Shown here one piece after another: positions 17,905-26,781 of a stretch of DNA of 52,910 nt. Source of the DNA: Pseudomonas bananamidigenes. GTDB lineage: Bacteria > Pseudomonadota > Gammaproteobacteria > Pseudomonadales > Pseudomonadaceae. The notes beneath the pieces are model-generated. The model saw only the letters and a program-made list of their open reading frames with translations. It was not told the DNA's origin and ran no database searches. Within the stretch, counting starts at the first letter, position 1. Every line of letters starts with the position of its first letter. The stretch is from contig NZ_LRUN01000018.1 of assembly GCF_001679645.1 (NCBI RefSeq), positions 1 through 52,910 of the forward strand, written 5' to 3'. The position numbers and the translations under genes are program-made.

Positions 17905-19386
17905 TCAGAAGCGCCAGATCACGTCGATGAACGCGCGGTGCATGTACGAATCGACCTGGCTGCCATAGGCGTCACCCGGCTTGAACACGCCGCCACGCAA
18001 ACGCACCAGCGCCGAAGGCTCGTCGATCGACTGGCTCAATGCCGCCGGCAGCAGGCCTTGTTTGAAGTACTTGGTGACCACCAGATCCATTTCCTGGCCC
18101 AGGTCCTTGTTGCCGTCCTGCAGTGGCAGCGAGGTGCTGGAGAGGATTGCGCCGGTCACGTCGTCGGTGTTGTTTTCCACCGCGTTGATGCCGTTGCTGC
18201 CCACCGGTTTGTTGCCGTCCACGCGCCAGAACTTGTGGTAGATCAGGCTGGCGTCGTACTGATCGTTGAGCATCCAGGAACCGAACAAAGTGGCGGTCTG
18301 CATGTTGTTCATTTCGCCACGGAACGCTTCACCGAAACGGTGAACCCGCGAGCGAGTACCGGTGTAGTTGGAGCGGTTGCTCTCCAGACCGTTCTGTTGG
18401 TAATCGGCGCTGGCGCGGGCATAGGCCGCACCGACCTGCCACTGTGGATCGAGGCGCAGGCGCACGCCGATGTCGGTGGCCCAGCCGTTGATGTCTTCAC
18501 TGCGCTTGGCCTGCGCCGGGCGACTGCCGTCGGCGTTCAGCGGGTTGACCGTATCGCGGTCGCCGCTCATGCCGGTGATGCTGCCCCAGTAGTTGACGGT
18601 GTTGGTGTTGCGCCAGTTGTAGGCGTCGCTGTCGGCGGTCAGGCCGAGCCAGCTGATGTCGCCGTTCTGGGTTTTGTCGAGGGTGTCGCGGGGCACGCCC
18701 GGTTCGGCGTAATCGAGCTTGCCGTTGTCGTGGGTGTGATGGCCGCGAATGCCGACCCACTGGCCCGGCGTCCACTGATATGCCGCATCGGCGTAAGCGT
18801 GCAGGCGATCCTTGTCTTTCGGTGCCAGCTCTTTCAGGTCGGTGCGGTATTCGCTGAAGCGTTCGGCGACACCGGCGTTGGCGCGCAGCAGGGTCGTGTC
18901 GAAAGTCCAGTTCAGCGCTTCGATGTTGGTGTCGCGCCATTGGCCGTCGTCGTTGCGCAGGCGCTGGCGACCGAACTTGAGGATTTCGCCGGGGTAGGGT
19001 GTCAGGCCGCTGTAGCCGACCCAGAACTCACGCATCGCCAGGTAGTTCTTTTTGGTCTTGCGGTCGCCGCTGTCGGTGGTTTCGGCGCCGTCGGACTGTT
19101 GCAGGGTGTCGGTTTCGATGACGTCGGTGGAGGTCACGGCCTGACCCATGGCGTAGGCACTCCACGCGCCGCTCTCGCCGTAGACCCACGGACGCAGGTC
19201 GAGGCCCACACCGTTGACGTCGCCACCGGGCGCAGTGCCGAGGTCGCGGTCGTCTTCAGACTGACCGGTGATCTTCACTTCGAGGCCGAAGTTCTTGGTT
19301 TCAGTGATCGCGGCCAGTGTCGGGCAAGACCAGATCAGCGCGAACGAAAGGCCAATGCCGGCCTTCACGAATGGATTCAACTTCAT
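17905..19386 (-). CDS. algE: Alginate export outer-membrane porin AlgE
   Basis: A 493-residue 18-strand beta-barrel that secretes alginate. The signal peptide ends near CPTLAA (about residue 26), alternating amphipathic strands follow, and the last residue is Phe (VIWRF), the usual outer-membrane insertion signal. The start ATG overlaps the algK stop (ATGA), so the two exporter parts are translationally coupled. In P. aeruginosa AlgE pairs with the AlgK lipoprotein. Confidence 0.96.
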   Translation of the reverse strand: MKLNPFVKAGIGLSFALIWSCPTLAAITETKNFGLEVKITGQSEDDRDLGTAPGGDVNGVGLDLRPWVYGESGAWSAYAMGQAVTSTDVIETDTLQQSDGAETTDSGDRKTKKNYLAMREFWVGYSGLTPYPGEILKFGRQRLRNDDGQWRDTNIEALNWTFDTTLLRANAGVAERFSEYRTDLKELAPKDKDRLHAYADAAYQWTPGQWVGIRGHHTHDNGKLDYAEPGVPRDTLDKTQNGDISWLGLTADSDAYNWRNTNTVNYWGSITGMSGDRDTVNPLNADGSRPAQAKRSEDINGWATDIGVRLRLDPQWQVGAAYARASADYQQNGLESNRSNYTGTRSRVHRFGEAFRGEMNNMQTATLFGSWMLNDQYDASLIYHKFWRVDGNKPVGSNGINAVENNTDDVTGAILSSTSLPLQDGNKDLGQEMDLVVTKYFKQGLLPAALSQSIDEPSALVRLRGGVFKPGDAYGSQVDSYMHRAFIDVIWRF

Positions 19387-20891
19387 AATTTTTCCTCGCC
19401 GTCTTCTTGCAGGGCGTGCAGTTGCAGCGTGTTCTGATTCAGGGCACCACGGCTGGCCTGTTCCTGCTGCAACAGGCGCCGGGCTTCGGCCAGACGCTCG
19501 GGCGGCAGTTGCGCCGCGAGGGTGGTCGCCAGCTCATCGGCCTGCGGCGTGTTCTGCGCCTTGGCCAACTGGCTGAACACGTAGGCGTTGAGCGGATCGG
19601 GTTTGGTGCCCTTGCCTTGGGAAAACAGCTGGGCAATGGCGAAGTCGGCGCTGTTCTGGCCGTTGCGCGCTGCTGTCAGCAGATGGTCGAGGGCCTTCTG
19701 TGGATAGACCTTGCCCAGGTAGCCGCGGCGATAGATCTGGCCGAGGTAGTAATCGGCAGCGACTTCACGGCCAACGGCTTTCTGGAAATGTTCCTCGGCG
19801 ACTTTTGCGTCGGCCGGCACCAGTTTGCCTTCGTAGTAGAGCTTGCCCAGCAACAGTTCGGCGCGGGGCTGGTCGGCGGCGCGACCGTTGTCCAGGTACT
19901 TCATCATCTGATCGACGTCGCCCAGTTCCGGGAAGTCGTAGAGCAGTTGCGCCAGCGTCACCCACGAGGCCGGGTAGCCCGGCGCGATCGGTTCGAGCAA
20001 CGACTGCGCGGTTTTCTCATCGGTCTTGCCCAGGGTCGAATCAGCGAGCACACGGGCGACGGAGTCCACTCGCTGGGCACTGACGCTGCCACGGCTGTGG
20101 GCGGCCTGCAGCTGTTTGATCAGTTCGGCCTGTCGGTCTGGCTGGGCGCGTTTCTGATAGACCGTGGCCAGCTCGACGTAGCAGATGTCGGTGGTGTGCA
20201 GCGCGGCCTTGCAGATCTTTTCCACGTCATCCAGATGCTGGTCGTAGGTGCCCTGGGTGCGATACAGCAGCACCTGCGCCAGACCCGCTTCCGGGTAGCC
20301 CGACTTGCGCCACTGATCGATCTGCTGTTGGGCGTTGATGTTCGGGAAACTGTGCGGGTATTGCAGGTAGAGCATCGCCAACGGAATCAGCGTATTGCCT
20401 TCGCCATTGGCGGCGGCTTTCTTCAGCAGGGTTTCGGCTTCGTGATGTTCGGCCTCGGTGGAGCCGGGCTTGGCCACCAGCAAGCGACCGAGCCGGGCCT
20501 GGGCACGCGGCGACACATCGGCGGCTGCGCGATAGGTCGCCTCGGCCTGTTTGATCTGCTCGGGGTCGCGACTGTCGACCTGGATGTCGGCGAGACCGAC
20601 CTGAGCTTCGCTGTAACCCAGATCGGCCAGCGCACGGTAGTTCTGCGCGGCGGTCGCGGTGTCGCCACGCTTGAGCGCTTCGTTGGCCAGACGCTGGTCG
20701 GGCAGGCCGGCGCAACCGGCCAGGCTGACTGCCAGTGCCAATGCGCACACTGAACCCATGTGGGAGCGAGCTTGCTCGCGAAAGCGGTGTGTCAGTCGGC
20801 ACTGAGGCTGAATGTCAGAATGCATTCGCGAGCAAGCTCGCTCCCACAGGGTTTGTGGTGTGCTCGAGATGGGTGGAGTAGTCACAGGCAT
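19383..20891 (-). CDS. algK: Alginate secretion TPR lipoprotein AlgK, with REP-derived N-terminus
   Basis: An outer-membrane lipoprotein with Sel1/TPR-like helical repeats that assists AlgE localisation. The family part begins [16 protein letters not shown] (lipobox LAGC) and continues with [15 protein letters not shown] and later repeats such as [20 protein letters not shown]. What is odd is the 5' end. The open frame extends 44 codons upstream to ATG 20891, 9 bases after the alg44 stop, and codons about 15-44 read through a REP doublet. The internal ATG at 20759 sits on the REP edge, has no Shine-Dalgarno and gives a signal peptide without basic residues. I therefore report the long form (502 residues); the short form would be 20759-19383 (458 residues). 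Confidence 0.85.
   Translation of the reverse strand: MPVTTPPISSTPQTLWERACSRMHSDIQPQCRLTHRFREQARSHMGSVCALALAVSLAGCAGLPDQRLANEALKRGDTATAAQNYRALADLGYSEAQVGLADIQVDSRDPEQIKQAEATYRAAADVSPRAQARLGRLLVAKPGSTEAEHHEAETLLKKAAANGEGNTLIPLAMLYLQYPHSFPNINAQQQIDQWRKSGYPEAGLAQVLLYRTQGTYDQHLDDVEKICKAALHTTDICYVELATVYQKRAQPDRQAELIKQLQAAHSRGSVSAQRVDSVARVLADSTLGKTDEKTAQSLLEPIAPGYPASWVTLAQLLYDFPELGDVDQMMKYLDNGRAADQPRAELLLGKLYYEGKLVPADAKVAEEHFQKAVGREVAADYYLGQIYRRGYLGKVYPQKALDHLLTAARNGQNSADFAIAQLFSQGKGTKPDPLNAYVFSQLAKAQNTPQADELATTLAAQLPPERLAEARRLLQQEQASRGALNQNTLQLHALQEDGEEKL
20759..20848. repeat. REP doublet at the alg44-algK junction, GTGGGAGCGAGC family, copy 3
   Basis: TGTGGGAGCGAGCTTGCTCG begins at 20759 and its inverted copy ends at 20848. 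It lies inside the reading frame continuous with algK, and its inner edge supplies part of the ATG at 20759. The doublet has the same spacing design as the copies at 3488 and 9912. Confidence 0.92.
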
Positions 20892-20900
20892 GTCCTCGAC

Positions 20901-22070
20901 TTAAAGACCGGCAGCCATGGCTTTGTCGATCAGCCAGTTCAGGTTCGGACCACGGTCGCTGTTCACTTCCACCGGACGACCGGCGAAGGTGCTGTCCAGC
21001 GGTTCGTCAGGCTGGATCTGCACGCGGATGTCGGAGGACAGGTCGGCGCTTTTCAGGCTGGTACTGCTGATGATCTTGCCGGTGCGGGTCTTGTCTTCAC
21101 CGGCGATCTGGAAGCTCACGGGAGTACCCGGGCGCACGTCGCCGAACTGGCGATAGGAGAAGCGTGCATCGACGGTGGCCTGGGTGTTGCGCGGTACCAG
21201 GGTGAAGATCACGTCGCCCTTGCTCGCGTATTGACCGTCGGCCACCAGTTGCTGGGCCACGGTGCAATCGCAAGGGGAGGTCAGGGTGCCGGTCATCTGC
21301 TTGCCGAACAGTTCTTCGACCTTGGCCGGTTGCAACTGGTCTTCATCCAGATGGCCCTTGAGCACATCGAGCATGCTGGTGCTGAACGTCGCCAGCGGTG
21401 CGCCCTTGGCGGCGACGCCGTCGGACTTGACCAGACTCTGCACGGTGCCATCGCGAGGCATGGTGATGTTCATGCCCGGCACGCTGACCAGCCCGGCCTG
21501 GGCATGGCTGACGAAGTACATGTTGTACACCGACTTGAAAACGAAACCCGCCGCCACGAGGCCGATCGCAAAGATACCGGCGCTGAAGGTCACCGCTTTC
21601 AGGCGCCCGAACGGGGTCATGCCGTGGCCGCTGTCCTTGGCCTTGCGCGCCTTGGTGAAGTTGTCGCGCTGCAGGGTCGCCAGCACTTCGCCGATGCTGA
21701 CGATGTCACCGGCCAGGTGCGAAGTGATCAGGTGGCGCAGGGTGGAAATGTCCTGCGGTTCGAGGTTCTGGAATTGGCAACCGGCACGGCCGGTCTGGCG
21801 GTCGAAGGAGCGCACCTGCAATTCAACGTCCATGGCGATGCCGAGGTTGTCGATGACGAATTGCAGGCGTGCCTTGTACACCTCGCCGACGGTCAGCGGC
21901 AGTTGTCCGGCATTGAATGCCAGGCCACCGGCGGACAGGTCGATGACCCGCGCTTCGACCGGTGTGCGGTCAGGCCCGAAGAACCGCAGTTTGGCCGGGA
22001 TTTTCACCCGGGCGTGCTGACGCTGGGCTTCGGATTCATGCACTACGTTGACGTTGACGGCGGTATTCAT
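20901..22070 (-). CDS. alg44: Alginate polymerase co-protein Alg44 (PilZ, c-di-GMP receptor)
   Basis: A 389-residue inner-membrane protein. A cytoplasmic PilZ domain comes first: RQHAR (c-di-GMP-binding RxxxR, about residues 17-21) and DLSAGG (D/NxSxxG). A single membrane helix lies at about 165-185 and is followed by a periplasmic HlyD-like domain. Binding of c-di-GMP switches on polymerisation by Alg8. The motifs are intact, so post-translational control by c-di-GMP is expected. It starts 35 bases after alg8; the algK frame opens 9 bases after its stop. Confidence 0.95.
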   Translation of the reverse strand: MNTAVNVNVVHESEAQRQHARVKIPAKLRFFGPDRTPVEARVIDLSAGGLAFNAGQLPLTVGEVYKARLQFVIDNLGIAMDVELQVRSFDRQTGRAGCQFQNLEPQDISTLRHLITSHLAGDIVSIGEVLATLQRDNFTKARKAKDSGHGMTPFGRLKAVTFSAGIFAIGLVAAGFVFKSVYNMYFVSHAQAGLVSVPGMNITMPRDGTVQSLVKSDGVAAKGAPLATFSTSMLDVLKGHLDEDQLQPAKVEELFGKQMTGTLTSPCDCTVAQQLVADGQYASKGDVIFTLVPRNTQATVDARFSYRQFGDVRPGTPVSFQIAGEDKTRTGKIISSTSLKSADLSSDIRVQIQPDEPLDSTFAGRPVEVNSDRGPNLNWLIDKAMAAGL

Positions 22071-22105
22071 GGGGGCGATTTCCTTGTTAATTCAAGAGGG
22101 GCAGG

Positions 22106-23587
22106 TCAGACCATCATCAGCAGCACGGCGACGAAAATGCTGCCGGCGGAGAAGGTCATGGTCCGAGACGACCAGGTGTTGAACCAACGTTGAAAGCTGG
22201 CGAGATCACGGGTCAGGGAAGTGGGCTGGCGGGTCCAGGATTGCTGATCGAGGCGGAAGAACACGTAGATCTTCACCAGCGCGCCAACGATCTGGTTGTA
22301 ATACAGAATGAGCGGGTAGGCCGGGCCGATCCGGTGACCGGAGCAGGACAGCAGCAGGGTCAGAATCAGGCGGGTGATGCCGATCCACAGCAGGTAGGCG
22401 AGGATGAATGCGCCGCCATATTTGAAGCTGGCGATGATCGCCACGGTCAGGCCGAGCAGGGACGTCCACATCGATACGCGTTGATCGAACAGCACCACCG
22501 AGGTGAAGGCGCCGAGGCGTTTCACGCCCAGACCCAGCGCCCGCGAGTTCTGCCGCAGGTTGTTGCCGTACCAGCGGAACATCAGCTTGCGGCTGGCCTT
22601 GATGAAGCTCTTTTCCGGCGGGTGTTCAACGGTGTTGATCGCCGCGTCCGGTACGTAGAAGGTGTCGTAGCCCAGGCGCATCAGGCTGAACCAGCTCGAC
22701 TTGTCGTCACCGGTCAGGAACTTGAAACGACCCAGGCGCCAGTGTTGCAGCGAGTCGCTTTCGACGTCGGCGATGAAGTCCGGGTTGGTGACTACGGAGG
22801 CGCGGAACACCGACATGCGACCGGTCATGGTCAGCACGCGCTTGGACAGGGCCATCGAACACATGTTGATGTGGCGCTGGGCGAAACGCAGCTTGTGCCA
22901 TTCGCTCATGATGTAGCCGCCGCGCACTTCGCAGAATTCGTTGGTGGTCAGGCCGCCGACGTTGCCGAACATCTGGAACCACGGCACGGTCTTGCGCACC
23001 ACACCTTCGGCGAGCACGGTGTCGCCGTCGATCACGGCGACCACGGCGCGGTCGTCCGGCAGGTGACGGGAGATCGCACGGAAGCCGTAGGCCAGGCCAT
23101 CGCGTTTGCCGGTGCCGGGAATGCGTACGAAGTCGAGCTTGACCCGATCCGGTGGATTCATCCGTGCCCACAGTGCCTTGACCAGCAGCTCATCGGACAT
23201 TTCGACGATGGAGCAGACCACGGTGGTCGGCAGTTCGCAGTCGATGGCCTCGCGGATCACCGAGCTGTAAACCTGCGCGGTGGTCAACGCGTCGATACGG
23301 AAACTGGTCACCATCAGGAACACATGGGACGGATCCGCCGCCTTGCCCAGCTTGCGAACCTTGCGGCGCAGGTGCGGGTAGACGATGTAGAGAAAAATCA
23401 TGCCGCGCACAAAGTGCGTTGCACCCATCGAGTAGCGCCAGATACCCACGGCGCCAATCAGGAAAATAAAGTCCTTCGACTCGGAGTCGAACGTGGACGC
23501 GGGCAGCATCAGGGCCAGGCCCATCAGCAGGCTCAGAAACAGCAGCCAGCCGGCGGATTGCAGAAAAAAATGTTTGAGCTTGGACAT
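22106..23587 (-). CDS. alg8: Alginate polymerase Alg8 (GT2 glycosyltransferase)
   Basis: An inner-membrane processive GT2 enzyme that polymerises GDP-mannuronate into polymannuronate. N-terminal helices precede a cytoplasmic catalytic domain with the IDGDTV metal site and a later RWYGNN motif resembling the GT2 Q/RxxRW site; several C-terminal membrane helices follow. I chose the second ATG (23587, [10 protein letters not shown]), which matches the remembered start of homologues and gives 493 residues; the first ATG at 23596 would give 496. A 17-bp hairpin separates it from algD. Confidence 0.95.
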   Translation of the reverse strand: MSKLKHFFLQSAGWLLFLSLLMGLALMLPASTFDSESKDFIFLIGAVGIWRYSMGATHFVRGMIFLYIVYPHLRRKVRKLGKAADPSHVFLMVTSFRIDALTTAQVYSSVIREAIDCELPTTVVCSIVEMSDELLVKALWARMNPPDRVKLDFVRIPGTGKRDGLAYGFRAISRHLPDDRAVVAVIDGDTVLAEGVVRKTVPWFQMFGNVGGLTTNEFCEVRGGYIMSEWHKLRFAQRHINMCSMALSKRVLTMTGRMSVFRASVVTNPDFIADVESDSLQHWRLGRFKFLTGDDKSSWFSLMRLGYDTFYVPDAAINTVEHPPEKSFIKASRKLMFRWYGNNLRQNSRALGLGVKRLGAFTSVVLFDQRVSMWTSLLGLTVAIIASFKYGGAFILAYLLWIGITRLILTLLLSCSGHRIGPAYPLILYYNQIVGALVKIYVFFRLDQQSWTRQPTSLTRDLASFQRWFNTWSSRTMTFSAGSIFVAVLLMMV

Positions 23588-23611
23588 GACCGTCATCCGA
23601 AGGTGATGGGG

Positions 23612-23652
23612 GCTTCAGGCCGCCCGCCGATTCACGGCGTGCGGCCTGAAGC
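23612..23652 (-). promoter_or_regulatory. Strong hairpin in the algD-alg8 gap
   Basis: GCTTCAGGCCGC (23612-23623) pairs with GCGGCCTGAAGC (23641-23652), then a single C/T mismatch and CGCCG-ATTCA-CGGCG close the loop. The total is 17 paired bases with one mismatch and a 5-base loop. There is no U-run on the minus strand, so it is not a classic terminator. It could protect the 3' end of algD mRNA or attenuate the downstream genes. Confidence 0.75.
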
Positions 23653-23670
23653 TCGAGGCTTGCTGCTGTG

Positions 23671-24987
23671 TTACCAGCAGATCCCTTCGGTGCGAGTGCC
23701 GGCATCGGTGCCTTTGGCCATGAAGCCGACCAGGTCGATGACCTGTTTGCCGTGCGGCGCTTCCTGGGCCAGGGCGCGGAACTTCTCGTCGCGGTTGCCC
23801 AGGATGATCACGTCGGAGTTGTCGATCACCGAGTCGAAGTCCGCGTTGAGCAGGGACGACACGTGAGGGATCTTCGACTCGATGTAATCCTTGTTCGCGC
23901 CGTGGACACGGGCGTACTGGACGTTGCTGTCGTAGATGCTCAGGTCATAGCCCTTGCCGATCAGCATCTCGGCCAGTTCCACCAGCGGGCTTTCGCGCAG
24001 GTCGTCGGTGCCGGCCTTGAAGCTCAGGCCGAGCAGTGCGACTTTGCGTTTGTCATGGCTTTCCACGATGTCGAAAGCGTTCTGCACTTGCGATTCGTTG
24101 CTGCGCATCAGCGAGTTGAGCAGCGGCGCTTCGACGTCCAGGGAACCGGCGCGGTAGGTCAGGGCACGCACGTCTTTCGGCAGGCACGAGCCGCCGAAGG
24201 CGAAGCCCGGGCGCATGTAGTATTGGGACAGGTTGAGGGTCTTATCCTGGCAGACCACATCCATCACCTCGCGGCCATCGACGCCGACTGCTTTGGCGAT
24301 GTTGCCGATCTCGTTGGCGAAGGTCACTTTGGTGGCGTGCCAGACGTTGCAGGTGTACTTGATCATCTCGGCGACGGCGATGTCCTTGCGGATGATCGGT
24401 GCATCGAGTTCTTCGTACAGCGACTGCAGAACGTCGCCGGAGGCCTTGTCGAACTCGCCGATGACGGTCATCGGTGGCTGGTCGTAGTCGGCGATTGCGG
24501 TGGATTCGCGCAGGAATTCCGGGTTGACCGCCACGCCGAAATCGACGCCGGCCTTCTTGCCCGAGCAGTCTTCGAGGATCGGGATCACCACGTTGGCAAC
24601 GGTGCCCGGCAGCACGGTGCTGCGCACCACGATGGTGTGGCGGGTGGATTTTTCACGCAGGACAAAGCCGATCTCGCGGCACACCGCCTCGATGTAGTTC
24701 AGTTCCAGGTCGCCGTTCTTCTTGCTCGGCGTGCCGACGCAGATCATCGACAGGTCGGTGTCACGAATCGCCTCGGCAAAGTTGGTCGTACCGCGCAGAC
24801 GACCGGTCTCGATCCCTTGTGCCAGCAACTCGCCCAGGCCCGGTTCGACAATGGGAGATTTGCCCGCGTTGATCATGTCGATCTTGTCTTTGGCAACATC
24901 GACGCCAACTACGTCATGGCCTCGTGCAGACAGGCAACCGGCACATACTGCACCGACGTAACCCAAACCAAATATGCTGATGCGCAT
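23671..24987 (-). CDS. algD: GDP-mannose 6-dehydrogenase AlgD
   Basis: A 438-residue UDP-glucose/GDP-mannose dehydrogenase family enzyme. It oxidises GDP-mannose to GDP-mannuronate with two NAD+, the committed step of alginate synthesis. The Rossmann start is MRISIFGLGYVGAVCAGCL, the central helix carries NVWHATKVTFANEIG, and the catalytic Cys lies in FGGSCLPKD at about residue 268. The start ATG at 24987 has AGAGGTAA upstream. It is the first gene of the operon, behind a long leader and candidate AlgU promoter. Confidence 0.97.
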   Translation of the reverse strand: MRISIFGLGYVGAVCAGCLSARGHDVVGVDVAKDKIDMINAGKSPIVEPGLGELLAQGIETGRLRGTTNFAEAIRDTDLSMICVGTPSKKNGDLELNYIEAVCREIGFVLREKSTRHTIVVRSTVLPGTVANVVIPILEDCSGKKAGVDFGVAVNPEFLRESTAIADYDQPPMTVIGEFDKASGDVLQSLYEELDAPIIRKDIAVAEMIKYTCNVWHATKVTFANEIGNIAKAVGVDGREVMDVVCQDKTLNLSQYYMRPGFAFGGSCLPKDVRALTYRAGSLDVEAPLLNSLMRSNESQVQNAFDIVESHDKRKVALLGLSFKAGTDDLRESPLVELAEMLIGKGYDLSIYDSNVQYARVHGANKDYIESKIPHVSSLLNADFDSVIDNSDVIILGNRDEKFRALAQEAPHGKQVIDLVGFMAKGTDAGTRTEGICW

Positions 24988-25050
24988 CGCAATTACCTCT
25001 GTATATATCAGGCCGTTAGAGGGCCGGAGTTAATGGTGTTCAGCGGTTTT

Positions 25051-25136
25051 AGTGCACTCGAAAGTGTGACTTGCAGGCGTCACAATGCCGTGTGCAGGCA
25101 TACTAAGTTTCGAGTGTCTAAATAAGTGCACTCAAG
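25051..25136. repeat. Inverted and direct repeats near the algD start
   Basis: CACTCGAAA (25055-25063) is matched inversely by TTTCGAGTG (25108-25116). AGTGCACTC occurs as a direct repeat at 25051-25059 and 25125-25133 and contains the palindrome GTGCAC. These lie 64 to 150 bases before algD, in the presumed leader. They look like an operator or a large stem-loop. Confidence 0.55.
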
Positions 25137-25185
25137 ATGTGCGCAACCAGGCCTTGTTGTTGTGACGTGCCCCGTTATGCAGCCG

Positions 25186-25396
25186 ATCCCTTGAACAAGG
25201 GATGTTTGTGCAATCTTGTGTTGCGCGCCCGATGTCAGGCGGAAGGCCTGTAGATCGGGCGTTCAGGTGTTCTGGCGAACACGTTTACAAGGGCGCGGCC
25301 TTGGCCTTGCAGGGGATATTGATGGTGCGTATCTCCTGTCCTTCGATAGTTGTCCAGAGTTGTAATCCCAGTCGGGCAAGTTGCTGTGACAACTTG
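25186..25396 (-). promoter_or_regulatory. algD: Structured 5' leader of algD with four hairpins
   Basis: Four separate stems are visible: ATCCCTTG-AA-CAAGGGAT (25186-25203); CGCCCGAT with ATCGGGCG enclosing CAGGC/GCCTG (25226-25261); GTGTTC-TGGC-GAACAC (25267-25282); and CAAGTTG/CAACTTG (25377-25396). If transcription starts near 25455 all four lie in the untranslated leader. Confidence 0.55.
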
Positions 25397-25461
25397 GTTA
25401 CATGGTCTTGGTCTCTGAGTAAGTTATCTCGTACAAGCTCGGCGATAATCGTTACCGGTGG

Positions 25462-25488
25462 TATGAGCTATGGGTTTTGACATAGTTC
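25462..25488 (-). promoter_or_regulatory. algD: Candidate AlgU (sigma-22) promoter of algD
   Basis: On the minus strand GGAACTA supplies a -35 GAACTA (25488-25483, five of six to GAACTT). A 16-base spacer follows, then TCATA (25466-25462) as a -10 resembling TCTGA. This predicts a start near 25455 and a leader of about 470 nt, comparable with the long algD leader of P. aeruginosa. The -10 is only a partial match. Confidence 0.5.
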
Positions 25489-25612
25489 CGGTCCGCCCAT
25501 CGCGAATTTTGAAATTTCTTGAAATATTGAGAAAGATGGCACTGCTTTCATATTGATAGCACTTTCCATTTCGCCCTTTATTGACAGGCAGATAATCGCC
25601 CTCGATGGTTTT

Positions 25613-25648
25613 GTGCCACTACTCGAAAAAAAATCTGGTGCCACTACT
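25613..25648. repeat. Direct repeats upstream of the algD promoter
   Basis: GTGCCACTACT occurs twice, at 25613-25623 and 25638-25648, 25 bases apart, each followed by (C)GAAAAAA. Read on the minus strand each carries TGGCAC. They lie about 125 to 160 bases upstream of the candidate AlgU promoter, a plausible activator distance. Confidence 0.55.
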
Positions 25649-25747
25649 GAAAAAAATGACATCTGTCGAGTGAAAGAAAAGATAGAAATGAGGGTGATGT
25701 TTTTATGGCGCCAATAAATCGGCGAAAAGGAGGGGAGTTTTTTTGAC

Positions 25748-25787
25748 GTCGTGCGAGGTGCACGACTCTTTATAAAAAGAGTCGTGC
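25748..25787. other. Overlapping alternative hairpins downstream of yaaA
   Basis: GCACGACTCTTT (25760-25771) pairs perfectly with AAAGAGTCGTGC (25776-25787). Its outer part, GCACGAC (25760-25766), can instead pair with GTCGTGC at 25748-25754. The two folds exclude each other. No U-run follows on the yaaA strand, so it is at best an atypical terminator. Confidence 0.6.
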
Positions 25788-25799
25788 AATGGGCATGCT

Positions 25800-26579
25800 T
25801 TATTCAGGTGCGTGATCGCGCAGAAACACCAGATTGTCCGGTTTCGACTGTTCGGCGCTGTAGCGATAACCCTGCACGTCGAACTGTTTGAGGGCGGCCG
25901 GATCGTTGATACGTTCCTGGATCACGAAGCGACTCATCAGGCCGCGAGCTTTCTTGGCGTAGAAACTGATGATCTTGTACTGGCCGTTCTTCAGGTCCTT
26001 GAATTCGGTGTTGATGATCCGCGCGTTCAGGGCCGTGCGCTTGACCGCCGAGAAGTACTCGTTGGACGCCAGATTGAGCAGCACGTCATCGCCTTGCTCG
26101 GCCAGCGCTTCGTTCAGCCATTGGCTGATGCGCGTGCCCCAGAAGGCGTACAGGTCCTTGCCCCGGGCATTGGCCAGTTTCGTGCCCATTTCCAGGCGAT
26201 ACGGCTGCATCAGGTCGAGCGGGCGCAGCAGGCCGTAGAGACCGGAAAGCATGCGCAGGTGCTGTTGTGCGTAATCGAAATCGGCTTCGCTGAAACTCTG
26301 GGCGTCGAGCCCGGTGTAAACGTCACCCTTGAACGCGAGCAGCGCCTGTTTGGCGTTGGCCGGGGTAAATGCAGGTGTCCAGCTGCCGAAGCGTGCAGCA
26401 TTGAGGCCGCCGATCTTGTCGGAGACATGCATCAGTTCGCTGATCTGCGCCGGGCTCAGTTCGCGCAACTGCTGGATCAGCTCCTGGGAATGGTCGAGGT
26501 ATTGCGGCTGGGTGAAGCGCGGGGTCGCCGGCGGTGTTTCGTAATCGAGGGTCTTGGCGGGGGAAATCACCATCAGCAT
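25800..26579 (-). CDS. yaaA: Peroxide stress protein YaaA (DUF328/UPF0246)
   Basis: A 259-residue cytosolic protein of the UPF0246 family, exact family length. The N-terminus [14 protein letters not shown] is the family signature; later blocks include [21 protein letters not shown] and [14 protein letters not shown]. In E. coli YaaA lowers free iron and DNA damage during peroxide stress. I chose ATG 26579 (GGAGACGAC upstream) rather than the open extension to 26711, which only translates a palindromic repeat. Confidence 0.95.
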   Translation of the reverse strand: MLMVISPAKTLDYETPPATPRFTQPQYLDHSQELIQQLRELSPAQISELMHVSDKIGGLNAARFGSWTPAFTPANAKQALLAFKGDVYTGLDAQSFSEADFDYAQQHLRMLSGLYGLLRPLDLMQPYRLEMGTKLANARGKDLYAFWGTRISQWLNEALAEQGDDVLLNLASNEYFSAVKRTALNARIINTEFKDLKNGQYKIISFYAKKARGLMSRFVIQERINDPAALKQFDVQGYRYSAEQSKPDNLVFLRDHAPE

Positions 26580-26677
26580 GTAGTCGTCTCCTTTGATCGT
26601 GGGGGCGATTCTAGGGGGTTGGCCGGGTTGACTCCAGCTATCAGGTCCATAGGTGATCGGCGGTTTACCACCCACCC

Positions 26678-26710
26678 TGATCGTTCCCACGCTCTGCGTG
26701 GGAACGATCA
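26678..26710. repeat. Perfect palindrome, 'CGCTCTGCG' family, copy 3
   Basis: TGATCGTTCCCACG (26678-26691) and CGTGGGAACGATCA (26697-26710) form a 14-bp perfect stem around CTCTG. It lies between the divergent yaaA and deacetylase genes. Unlike copies 1 and 2 it has only the first hairpin, with longer arms. Confidence 0.85.
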
Positions 26711-26781
26711 TCTGCGTGCCTGCGGGAATTACTGTGGGATCGGCTATAGTGCCGCGCGGGTTTTGTTATGGAGACACCCCT

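Larger units (their letters stand above)
24988..25799. other. algD upstream regulatory region (no gene)
   Basis: There are 812 bases between algD and yaaA without a credible gene. From algD outward it holds repeats at 25051-25136, four leader hairpins at 25186-25396, a candidate AlgU promoter at 25462-25488, an AT-rich stretch with two GTGCCACTACT repeats at 25613-25648, and a double hairpin at 25748-25787. Base composition falls clearly below the genome's usual GC from about 25490 to 25700. A long regulated leader is typical of algD in Pseudomonas. Confidence 0.8.

Noticed and set aside
25023..25054. GAACAC-N15-TCTAA as an AlgU promoter close to algD
   Set aside because: Spacing is one base short and the -35 matches in four of six; the site at 25462-25488 fits better. 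Not excluded as a secondary start.
25613..25648. CRISPR-like repeat
   Set aside because: Only two short copies, no further units, no cas genes.
25468..25662. 64-codon minus-strand frame upstream of algD
   Set aside because: Lies in AT-rich regulatory DNA over the candidate promoter, with no ribosome site or recognisable protein.
26580..26711. Longer N-terminus for YaaA
   Set aside because: The added codons translate a palindromic repeat, and the family begins at [14 protein letters not shown].
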